Positions 1 to 6,152 of a DNA stretch of 7,078 nt are shown piece after piece. The DNA lies in NCBI GenBank assembly GCA_017622635.1, contig JAGAQS010000097.1, positions 1 through 7,078 of the forward strand, written 5' to 3'. Origin of the DNA: Ruminococcus sp. GTDB lineage: Bacteria > Bacillota > Clostridia > Oscillospirales > Ruminococcaceae. The translations under genes were made by a program, and so were the position numbers. A model generated the notes under the pieces. It searched no databases and had not been told where the DNA came from. It worked only from the letters and a program-made list of their open reading frames with translations. Positions within the stretch are counted from its first letter, which is position 1. Each line of letters begins with the position of its first letter.

Positions 1-1
1 C

Positions 2-769
2 CGTGAAAAACTCGGTAATACAGGGAAAACTTATGTGTGTCCGAATAATCACAGTTTTGACATTGCCAAAAGCGGTTATGTGAATCTTCTGCTTTCAAAA
101 CACGCAGGAAAAACAGTTCACGGCGATAATAAACTTATGGTTCAGGCAAGACGTGACTTTCTTGAAAAGGGTTATTATTCACCGTTGAGGGACGCTGTAT
201 GTGAAAAAGTGAAAAACGGCATTATTCTTGACGCAGGCTGCGGAGAGGGTTACTATACGGTTGGAATCAGCGATAAATTAAACAGTTCCGAAATATACGG
301 CATTGACATATCAAAAACTGCTGTTGAGTTTGCCGCAAAACGTAAGAAAAATATCACCCTCGCAACCGCAAGTGTTTTTCACATTCCCGTTTCTGACAGT
401 TCGTGCGATACACTTGTTACGATTTTTTCACCGTATTGCAGTGAAGAATTTCAGCGTGTTCTGAAAAAGGGCGGTACTATGATTATGGCGATTCCGTCGG
501 AAATGCACCTCTGGGAACTCAAACAGGCGATTTATGACACTCCGTACAAAAATGAGGTAAAGCCGTATGCACTGGAGGGCTTCGGACTTACAGGAAAAAA
601 ACGCATTACTTATAAATTTAAACTTGACAATCAGCAGGATATACAGGCGTTGTTTTCAATGACACCTTATTATTACAGAACGGGTCAGCAACAGCAGGAA
701 AGGCTGTCCGCTCTTGAAAGTCTTGAAACAACGGCAGACTTTGAACTTCTTATATACCGCAGAATCTGA
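2..769 (+). CDS. rlmA: 23S rRNA (guanine-N1)-methyltransferase, RlmA family (5' truncated by window edge)
   Basis: This is the C-terminal 255 residues of an RlmA/RrmA-type enzyme, which uses SAM to methylate N1 of a guanine in helix 35 of 23S rRNA (G745 in the E. coli type, G748 in the Gram-positive TlrB type; which one applies here is not decidable). The visible part begins inside the N-terminal zinc finger: the second ligand pair is seen as CPNNH (Cys 38-40, His 50-52), followed by the family block FDIAKSGYVNLL. The SAM-binding motif I, ILDAGCGEGYY, lies at about 224-256. Then come YGIDIS (acidic end of strand 2), FSPYCSEEFQRVLKKGG (about 425-475) and the C-terminal LFSMTPYYYRT typical of RlmA. 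The frame is open to the left edge and the first Cys pair must lie outside. A GTG at 35 is therefore an internal Val codon, not the start. It is the first visible gene of a tight + strand run, 25 nt before rqcH. Confidence 0.9.
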   Translation, partial: REKLGNTGKTYVCPNNHSFDIAKSGYVNLLLSKHAGKTVHGDNKLMVQARRDFLEKGYYSPLRDAVCEKVKNGIILDAGCGEGYYTVGISDKLNSSEIYGIDISKTAVEFAAKRKKNITLATASVFHIPVSDSSCDTLVTIFSPYCSEEFQRVLKKGGTMIMAIPSEMHLWELKQAIYDTPYKNEVKPYALEGFGLTGKKRITYKFKLDNQQDIQALFSMTPYYYRTGQQQQERLSALESLETTADFELLIYRRI

Positions 770-794
770 AGAAAAATAGTAAAGGACTGATTTT

Positions 795-2540
795 ATGGCT
801 CTTGACGGAGCATTTCTCTTTGCAGTAAAAAATGAACTTAAACCACTTATTGGCGGTCGTATAGAAAAGATACACCAGCCGTCGAGGGAAGAAATAATTA
901 TTTCGATACGTACAAGACAGGGAAGTAAAAAACTCTATATTTCGGCAAATGCAGGAAGTGCAAGAGTTCACATAACGGAAAAAAGCGTTGACAACCCACA
1001 GACTCCTCCTATGTTCTGTATGCTTCTGAGAAAACGTCTCGGAAACGGTAAACTTATTGATATACGTCAGGACGGTCTTGAACGTATACTTTTTCTTGAC
1101 TTTGAGTGCGTCAACGAACTGGGTGACGTTGTTGTTATAACGCTTGCGTGTGAAATTATGGGGCGTTGTTCAAACCTTATTATAATAAGTGACGGGAAAA
1201 TTGTTGACAGTATAAAGCGTGTTGACAGCGATATGTCACGTGAAAGAATGGTTTTGCCGTCAATGACGTACACTTTACCGCCGAAAAGTGACCGCCTTAA
1301 TTTCCTCGACGCAGAACCTGAACAGATTATTATGAAACTCCGTGAAAACGGTTCGGCTGAACTTTCAAAGGCACTTATAAGGGCTTTTGAGGGAATATCT
1401 CCTGTTCTTGCACGTGAATGGACTTTTTTTGCGGGACGTGGTATACATCTTGACGGAAATGTTGACGGTGATTCCCTTGACCGTCTGCTTTTCATAATAA
1501 AGCGTACCCGTGAACAGTTAATTAACGGTGAATGTTGTTTCAATGTTGCAAGTACTAAAGAGGGTATGCTGAAAGATTTTTCATTTATAAGGCTTTCACA
1601 GTTCGGCAACCTTATGTATACAAAGGAAATCCCGTCTGCCTGTGAACTGCTTGACTATTTCTATTCTGAACGTGACAGCACAGTCCGTACAAAACAGCGT
1701 GCAAATGACCTTTTCAGACTTCTTGTAAATCTTATTGACCGTACAGAAAGAAGAATTTCCGTACAGCGTGAAGAACTTTCAGCCTGTGCCGACAAAGATT
1801 ATTTCAAGCTCTGCGGTGATTTGATTTCAGCGAATATGTACCGTATCAAAAAGGGTGACAGTGTGGCGGTTGTTGAAAATTTTTATGACGAAAATTACCC
1901 GACGGTTGAAATAAAACTTGATGTACGGAAAACACCGTCGCAAAATTCACAGCATTATTATTCAGAGTACAAAAAAGCCGTTACCGCTGAAAAGAAGCTT
2001 GCCGAACAGATAGACAGGGGAGAAGAAGAATTACAGTATCTTGACAGTGTGTTTGATTCGCTGAGCCGTGCAACTTCCGAAAACGATATAATACAGCTCC
2101 GTCTTGAACTGCGTGAACAGGGTTATATAAAGTCCGTGAACGGCAGGGCAAAACCTCCCAAAGCTTTACCGCCTATTGAGTACAGGTCAAGCGACGGTTT
2201 CACGATATTAGTCGGACGCAATAATTATCAGAATGACAAATTGTCTTTGAAGTTTGCGGAAAAAAATGATATATGGTTACACACACAGACTATAACAGGT
2301 TCACACGTCATTATAGTTACCGACGGTGTAACTCCGCCCGACAGTACAATTGAAGAAGCGGCTGTCATTGCTGCGGTAAACAGTAAGGGGCGTGATTCAA
2401 ATCTTGTACCTGTTGATTACTGTTTTGCAAGGTATGTCAAAAAATCGTCGGGTGCAAAACCCGGAAAAGTAATATTCACAAATTATAAGACGGCTTTTGT
2501 CAAGCCCGATACTGAAATTGAAAGTAAATTAAAGGTATAA
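795..2540 (+). CDS. rqcH: RqcH, NFACT-family ribosome quality control protein
   Basis: A full-length 581-residue NFACT protein, close to the roughly 570 residues of B. subtilis RqcH. Members bind obstructed 50S subunits carrying peptidyl-tRNA and recruit tRNA-Ala to add C-terminal alanine tails that mark stalled peptides for degradation. Older annotations call them fibronectin-binding proteins (FbpA/Fbp54). Order of domains: NFACT-N (about 1-180; GGRIEKIHQP, RVHIT, PPMFCMLLRK), helix-hairpin-helix region (about 185-235; AFEGISPVLARE), coiled-coil middle (about 280-440), then NFACT-R (about 460-560; DIWLHTQ at 492-498, GSHVII at 502-507, PGKVIFTN near the end). The Asp-Arg pair needed for tRNA binding (D97-R98 in B. 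subtilis) aligns with Glu96-Arg97 here, a conservative change. The ATG start has an AAAGGA site at 781-786 and the protein aligns from its first residues. The next gene starts 4 nt downstream, so co-transcription is likely. Confidence 0.94.
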   Translation: MALDGAFLFAVKNELKPLIGGRIEKIHQPSREEIIISIRTRQGSKKLYISANAGSARVHITEKSVDNPQTPPMFCMLLRKRLGNGKLIDIRQDGLERILFLDFECVNELGDVVVITLACEIMGRCSNLIIISDGKIVDSIKRVDSDMSRERMVLPSMTYTLPPKSDRLNFLDAEPEQIIMKLRENGSAELSKALIRAFEGISPVLAREWTFFAGRGIHLDGNVDGDSLDRLLFIIKRTREQLINGECCFNVASTKEGMLKDFSFIRLSQFGNLMYTKEIPSACELLDYFYSERDSTVRTKQRANDLFRLLVNLIDRTERRISVQREELSACADKDYFKLCGDLISANMYRIKKGDSVAVVENFYDENYPTVEIKLDVRKTPSQNSQHYYSEYKKAVTAEKKLAEQIDRGEEELQYLDSVFDSLSRATSENDIIQLRLELREQGYIKSVNGRAKPPKALPPIEYRSSDGFTILVGRNNYQNDKLSLKFAEKNDIWLHTQTITGSHVIIVTDGVTPPDSTIEEAAVIAAVNSKGRDSNLVPVDYCFARYVKKSSGAKPGKVIFTNYKTAFVKPDTEIESKLKV

Positions 2541-2544
2541 TATT

Positions 2545-3063
2545 ATGAATGAAAAATTTTCGGAAAATTTTTTCAGGCGTGACTGCCTTGACGTTGCCCC
2601 TGAACTTGTCGGAAAAATTCTTGTACACAGACTTTCGGACGGAACTGTTTTAAAAGAAAGAATCGCCGAAACGGAGGTTTACAGGGGCGAGGAGGATAAA
2701 GCCTGTCACGCCTCAAAGGGTAAGACTGAACGCACCAAAATTCTTTACGGTGAAAGCGGAATTATTTATATTTATCTCTGTTACGGTATTCACTGGCTTA
2801 TGAACATTGTCACGGGTGAAAAAGATAATCCGCAGTGTGTTCTTTTGCGTGCGGGAGAAATTCACAACGGCCCTGCAAAGTTTACAAAGTATATGCAGAC
2901 AGACGGGAGTTTTAATAACCGTAAAATATACGGAAATTCTGACATCTGGATTGAGGACGACGGTTTCAGACCCGAAATAAAAACCGCCGTGAGAGTCGGT
3001 ATTGATTATGCAGGTGACTACTGGAAAAATAAAAAATGGCGTTTCATTGCTGACGGGAAGTGA
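2545..3063 (+). CDS. aag: DNA-3-methyladenine glycosylase, AAG/MPG family
   Basis: A monofunctional base-excision repair glycosylase of the AAG/MPG fold. It removes alkylated and deaminated purines (3-methyladenine, 7-methylguanine, hypoxanthine) from DNA. At 172 residues it is a compact member; bacterial relatives are often nearer 190-200. By comparison with human AAG, the general base Glu125 corresponds to Glu44 in AETEVYRG (codon 2674-2676). Tyr127 corresponds to Tyr46, His136 to His55, the intercalating Tyr159 to Tyr77, and Asn169 to Asn87. All are present, so the enzyme should be active. The family blocks LLRAGE, NGPAKF and C-terminal RVGIDYAG...KWRF are also present. The ATG start follows AAAGG (2531-2535), which overlaps the end of rqcH. 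It sits between rqcH and an AraC-type regulator in a tight run. Its 3' end overlaps longer alternative starts of that regulator. Confidence 0.95.
   Translation: MNEKFSENFFRRDCLDVAPELVGKILVHRLSDGTVLKERIAETEVYRGEEDKACHASKGKTERTKILYGESGIIYIYLCYGIHWLMNIVTGEKDNPQCVLLRAGEIHNGPAKFTKYMQTDGSFNNRKIYGNSDIWIEDDGFRPEIKTAVRVGIDYAGDYWKNKKWRFIADGK
3055..3060 (+). promoter_or_regulatory. Probable ribosome binding site of the AraC-type regulator
   Basis: GGGAAG lies 10 nt before a GTG at 3071 and just before the aag stop codon (3061-3063). It is a weak Shine-Dalgarno match, but the only one near a start codon that does not require a long overlap into aag. It suggests that translation of the regulator is coupled to termination of aag. 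Confidence 0.45.
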
Positions 3064-3070
3064 TTTTTTT

Positions 3071-3847
3071 GTGAATATACGCTGTATAGGGTTTAATTCT
3101 GTTTACGGTACGGGTTACAGTGTACGCCGTGAACCTGAAAAAAACGTCTTTATGCTTATTCTTGTAAAGAGCAGTGTTGTTTTTTGTGTGGACGGTGTAG
3201 ACTTTTGTGTACCGCCCAATACTTTCATGCTTTATGACGATAAATGCGTACAGGAATACCGTGCGGACGGCGGTTTTTTTATATGTGACTGGATACGTTT
3301 TGACAAAGACGGCGACAGTGAATTTTTTGATGCTTTTGAACTGCCGTTCAACCGTCCTGTTAGGTTTTCGGACGCTGAATTTATAAGTAACCTGATAAGG
3401 AATATAGCGTCTGAATATTATTCTCTAAGTTCAAGACGGAGTAAAGTTATCGACACACTTATGAGGACGCTTGTTCTGAAAATAAGTGATTTTACGGGCA
3501 GACACGATAATTCACAGCAGACTGTTGACCCCCACTATACCGCACTTATCGAGCTCAGGGAAAAGGTTTACAGAAATCCTCAGATGAAGTGGGACGTTGA
3601 CACCATGGCATCTGACGTTAATATGTCACGTTCCTACTTTCAGCATATTTACCGTGAGATGTTCGGTGTTTCTTGTATTTCGGACGTTATCAGCGGAAAA
3701 ATCGAAAAGGCAAAGGAGATACTGACTGAAACTTCCTGCACCGTTTCACAGGTGTCTGCCATGTGCGGATATGACAACGAAGAGCATTTTATGCGTCAAT
3801 TCAAAAAAATTGTTGGTGTAACTCCTACAAAATATCGTCGGAAATAA
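3071..3847 (+). CDS. AraC/XylS-family transcriptional regulator
   Basis: A DNA-binding regulator of 258 residues from the GTG at 3071. The C-terminal AraC domain has two helix-turn-helix units: about 175-199 (DVDTMASDVNMSRSYFQ) and 224-249 (TVSQVSAMCGYDNEEHF), ending in GVTPTKYRRK. The second is the family's most conserved part. The N-terminal region (about 1-150) looks like the beta-rich cupin-type sensor domain of AraC proteins; its ligand cannot be told. It is rich in cysteine (Cys5, 39, 46, 59, 72; three more lie in the DNA-binding half). The frame is open upstream to a TTG at 3002, but that would overlap aag by 62 nt with residues unlike the family, so GTG 3071 with GGGAAG ahead is preferred; TTG 3047 remains possible. 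It ends a + strand run of closely spaced genes and lies 112 nt before the kinase operon, so either neighbouring operon could be its target. Confidence 0.88.
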   Translation: MNIRCIGFNSVYGTGYSVRREPEKNVFMLILVKSSVVFCVDGVDFCVPPNTFMLYDDKCVQEYRADGGFFICDWIRFDKDGDSEFFDAFELPFNRPVRFSDAEFISNLIRNIASEYYSLSSRRSKVIDTLMRTLVLKISDFTGRHDNSQQTVDPHYTALIELREKVYRNPQMKWDVDTMASDVNMSRSYFQHIYREMFGVSCISDVISGKIEKAKEILTETSCTVSQVSAMCGYDNEEHFMRQFKKIVGVTPTKYRRK

Positions 3848-3881
3848 TGACATTTTTTTCACCTGAAATCTTTATTTGTAA

Positions 3882-3910
3882 TTGACTTTAATATTAAAAT
3901 TTGTTATAAT
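3882..3910 (+). promoter_or_regulatory. Strong sigma-A-type promoter with extended -10
   Basis: A -35 box TTGACT (3882-3887, one mismatch from TTGACA) and a perfect -10 box TATAAT (3905-3910) are separated by exactly 17 nt. A TG at 3902-3903 makes it an extended -10 (TGnTATAAT). Transcription should start near 3916-3918, giving a leader of about 50 nt before the kinase gene. Two 12-bp perfect AT palindromes overlap it: 3887-3898 in the spacer and 3904-3915 across the -10. They could be operator sites or chance in an AT-rich spacer. Confidence 0.85.
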
Positions 3911-3953
3911 TATAAATGGTCGGCATTATACGGCTTAAAAAATTATTGATTTC

Positions 3954-3959
3954 AGGGAG
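3954..3959 (+). promoter_or_regulatory. Ribosome binding site that fixes the kinase start at 3966
   Basis: AGGGAG ends 6 nt before the ATG at 3966 but directly abuts the earlier in-frame ATG at 3960. The spacing rules out 3960 as an efficient start and supports a protein beginning MEQSYNLK. Confidence 0.75.
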
Positions 3960-3965
3960 ATGTAT

Positions 3966-5432
3966 ATGGAACAGAGTTATAATTTAAAAGATTTGCTTAG
4001 TCTGTTTATCCGTAAAATCTGGTGGATTATTATAGGGGCAGTTGTGGGTGCATCTGCAATGTTCTGTTATTCAAAGTTTTATCTGCCTTTTGAGTATTCG
4101 TCACATATATCAATGTATGTACAGAGCTATAAGGACATAAACACAAACAACAGCAACAACTACAATGATATAAACAATTCTAAACAGCTTATAAATACCT
4201 ATATTGAAGGACTGAAAGATGATGCGGTCATGAGGGCTGTGGGTGAAAAACTTGTTGAACAGTATGGTTATGATACTATAGCAGGCAATTTCAGAATGGA
4301 GGACGGAAATGTTGCTCCCGATTCACTGAAAAGTAAAATATCAATAACAAGTGTAACCGATACAAGTGCCCTGACAATTGTTTCCACAACAAAAAACGCC
4401 GATATTTCTGCGTCAATATGTAACATTCTGGCGGAAGTTTCACCGGAATTTATAAAGAACGCTGTCGGTGTAGGTGCGTTGCGTACCATTGATACAGCTA
4501 AATCATATTACGAACCCGTTTCACCGAACGTGACCAAAAACACTATTATAGGCTTTGCAGGCGGATTCATGCTTGTGGTACTTATAGTGTTTATAATTGA
4601 TTTCCTTGACAATACTGTTAAAGATTCCGAAACAGTAAACGGAAAGTACGAAAAAGCAATTATTGGCGAAATTCAGACATTCAGACACAAAAAATCAAAA
4701 AGAAAAAACAATGACGAATCAAACGGTGATAACCTTATTACAAAGGACGTACCTTTCAATATAATAGAAAGTTACAAGCTGATAAGAACGAATACAGTGT
4801 TTTCACTTTCCACCAGTGAAAAGAAAGTATTCGCCGTTTCAAGTGCGAATCCCTCCGAGGGAAAATCAACCACTTCCGCAAATATTGCAATTGCCTTTGC
4901 ACAGACTGAAAGTAAAGTCCTTCTGATTGATGCGGACATGAGAAAACCTGTTATTCACAAAATGTTTTCACTCACCAATAATTCGGGACTTTCTACCGTA
5001 ATAGGAAAAATGAACACCTTTGAAGAATCCGTTCACAAGAATGTTATTGAAAATCTTGACATTCTTTCGGCAGGTCCTAACGCACCCAATCCGTCAGAAC
5101 TTCTTGCCTCTGAATACTTTGAAAACCTTATCAGTGAACTTTCACAGAAGTATGACTATATTATTCTTGATACTCCGCCCGTAAACGTTGTCAGTGATGT
5201 ACTTACAATTAAAAATTCCATTGCGGGCATTATGCTTGTTCTGAAATACGGTTCAACCACTTATGACGACATTGAAAGTTGTATGAAGAAAATCCAGCTT
5301 GCCGATATAAATATGTTCGGATTTATTCTGAACGAAATTGAAAACAAACACAACAGTTCTTATTATAAGTATAAAAACAAGTATGATTACGGTTATAGCT
5401 ACGATTACGGCGAAAAGGCAGATAAAAAATGA
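3966..5432 (+). CDS. Bacterial tyrosine kinase with fused Wzz-type membrane adaptor (Wzc/CpsCD-like)
   Basis: A 488-residue BY-kinase controlling polysaccharide chain length and export. The N-terminal Wzz/CpsC-like part has TM1 at about 19-35, an extracellular loop, the PVSPN motif (184-188) and TM2 at about 193-213. A basic linker (FRHKKSKRK, 239-247) leads to the cytosolic kinase. Walker A is NPSEGKSTT (295-303; Lys300), Walker A' VLLIDADMRKP (318-328) and Walker B IILDTPPV (399-406; Asp402). The oligomerisation motif EX2RX2R reads E268-X2-K271-X2-R274, with Lys for the first Arg. The C-terminal tail packs 8 Tyr into 16 residues (466-481), the usual autophosphorylation cluster. Most characterised Firmicutes split adaptor (CpsC/YwqC) and kinase (CpsD/YwqD); here they are one chain, as in proteobacterial Wzc, though the loop is much shorter than in Wzc. 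The loop starts with an Asn-rich stretch (59-71). It has its own promoter and overlaps the phosphatase gene by 4 bp (ATGA). Confidence 0.94.
   Translation: MEQSYNLKDLLSLFIRKIWWIIIGAVVGASAMFCYSKFYLPFEYSSHISMYVQSYKDINTNNSNNYNDINNSKQLINTYIEGLKDDAVMRAVGEKLVEQYGYDTIAGNFRMEDGNVAPDSLKSKISITSVTDTSALTIVSTTKNADISASICNILAEVSPEFIKNAVGVGALRTIDTAKSYYEPVSPNVTKNTIIGFAGGFMLVVLIVFIIDFLDNTVKDSETVNGKYEKAIIGEIQTFRHKKSKRKNNDESNGDNLITKDVPFNIIESYKLIRTNTVFSLSTSEKKVFAVSSANPSEGKSTTSANIAIAFAQTESKVLLIDADMRKPVIHKMFSLTNNSGLSTVIGKMNTFEESVHKNVIENLDILSAGPNAPNPSELLASEYFENLISELSQKYDYIILDTPPVNVVSDVLTIKNSIAGIMLVLKYGSTTYDDIESCMKKIQLADINMFGFILNEIENKHNSSYYKYKNKYDYGYSYDYGEKADKK
4140..4178 (+). other. Asparagine-rich low-complexity stretch in the kinase ectodomain
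   Basis: Residues 59-71 of the kinase contain 8 Asn in 13 positions (NTNNSNNYNDINN), encoded by an A/C-rich run with AAC/AAT codons. It lies just after the first strand of the extracellular Wzz-like domain and looks like a flexible loop insertion. The imperfect codon repeats could allow length variation between strains. Confidence 0.6.
5361..5408 (+). other. Tyrosine-rich autophosphorylation tail of the kinase
   Basis: The codons for residues 466-481 (YYKYKNKYDYGYSYDY) give 8 Tyr in 16 residues. This matches the C-terminal cluster that BY-kinases phosphorylate in trans and that CpsB-type phosphatases dephosphorylate. An 8-bp direct repeat, GATTACGG (5385-5392 and 5403-5410), underlies part of it, consistent with growth by local duplication. 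Confidence 0.8.
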
Positions 5433-6109
5433 TTCTTACAGATTATCATTGTCACATACTGCCAGAAATTGATGACGGTTCAGACAGTGTGGAAACGTCT
5501 CTTTCTATGATTGAAACAATGAAAAATCAAGGCGTTGAAAGAATAGTTGCAACTCCGCATTTCTATGCACACCGTGAAAAAAGTGTTGAATCGTATATTG
5601 AAAAACGCCGTGAATCGTATGAAAAACTTGTCGGTGCAGCCCCCGCAATAAAAGATATACGTCTTGGTGCGGAAGTTGCCGTTGAACACGGTATCAGCGA
5701 ACTTGACGGACTTGACAGACTCGCTTTTCAGGGAACTGATATTATTATGCTTGAACTGCCGTACAGCAGTTATTCAAAGTGGATTTCGGAGGAAGTGTAT
5801 AACGTTTCCTGCCGTTACGGTCTGAAGGTTGTTCTTGCACATATTCACCGTTATATAAATTTTTATACAAAATCACAGATGTCGGAAATACTCAGCATGA
5901 ACGTGATTTTTCAGGTAAACAATGAAGCTTTTTCTTCTTTTGGTGAAAGGCGTTTTGTAAAAAGACTTATAAAAGACGGATATCCCGTTGTTTTCGGAAG
6001 TGACAGCCACAATATGACTTCACGTCTGCCTAACTGGGACATTCTCCTTAAAAAAGCAGACACGGAAACAATTGAAAAATCCTGTGCACTGCTTGACAAA
6101 TACTGTTAA
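5429..6109 (+). CDS. cpsB: CpsB/YwqE-type PHP-domain protein-tyrosine phosphatase
   Basis: A 226-residue metal-dependent phosphatase of the PHP fold, the Gram-positive type that removes phosphate from the tyrosine tail of the cognate BY-kinase. The metal site is complete: H7-X-H9 in DYHCHILP, Asp15, His44 in ATPHFY, Glu82 in GAEV, Glu109 in LELP, His138 in LAHIH, and Asp192/His194 in SDSHN. The two catalytic arginines known from pneumococcal CpsB (R139, R206) align with Arg141 and Arg199. The usual HxER of this block reads H-I-H-R here, with His140 replacing Glu. The ATG overlaps the kinase stop codon (ATGA) and has AAAAGG (5413-5418) 10 nt upstream, so the two proteins are translationally coupled and made together as a phosphorylation/dephosphorylation pair. 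A terminator follows 9 nt after its stop. Confidence 0.94.
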   Translation: MILTDYHCHILPEIDDGSDSVETSLSMIETMKNQGVERIVATPHFYAHREKSVESYIEKRRESYEKLVGAAPAIKDIRLGAEVAVEHGISELDGLDRLAFQGTDIIMLELPYSSYSKWISEEVYNVSCRYGLKVVLAHIHRYINFYTKSQMSEILSMNVIFQVNNEAFSSFGERRFVKRLIKDGYPVVFGSDSHNMTSRLPNWDILLKKADTETIEKSCALLDKYC

Positions 6110-6113
6110 TTAT

Positions 6114-6152
6114 AAAAAACTGCTGTATCGGACATACAGCAGTAATTTTTTT
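6114..6152. terminator. Bidirectional intrinsic terminator between convergent genes
   Basis: A perfect 10-bp stem (ACTGCTGTAT at 6119-6128 with its complement at 6134-6143) closes a 5-nt CGGAC loop. On + it is followed by AA and seven T (6146-6152), and on - by the complement of A6114-6118, so it can end transcripts from both sides. The stop codon of the - strand lysozyme gene (6151-6153) overlaps the + strand T tract. Confidence 0.93.

Noticed and set aside
35..37. GTG as a start codon for the rRNA methyltransferase
   Set aside because: The frame is open back to the left edge and the preceding residues (…GKTYV) match the RlmA zinc-finger region, so this GTG is an internal Val codon.
1067..1609. 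Long antisense open frame inside rqcH
   Set aside because: The sense strand encodes a well-conserved NFACT protein. The antisense product resembles no family and is Ser/Arg-rich, as expected from mirror reading of the codon bias.
2536..2541. TATAAT just before aag as a promoter
   Set aside because: At 17 nt upstream the sequence is TGAAAT, a poor -35, and the site overlaps the rqcH stop and the aag ribosome binding site.
3002..3070. Longer N-terminus of the AraC regulator from TTG 3002
   Set aside because: It would overlap aag by 62 nt and has no good ribosome binding site. The GTG at 3071 with GGGAAG upstream gives a normal AraC-type length.
3848..3881. Terminator after the AraC gene
   Set aside because: There is a run of seven T (3853-3859), but no stable stem directly in front of it, so termination here is not supported and read-through is possible.
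3911..3953. Riboswitch or structured leader ahead of the kinase gene
   Set aside because: The leader is only about 50 nt. The repeated CGGC in CGGCATTATACGGC is direct rather than inverted, and I see no stable fold.
3960..3962. ATG at 3960 as the kinase start
   Set aside because: The AGGGAG ribosome binding site directly abuts it, with no spacer, while the ATG at 3966 is 6 nt away.
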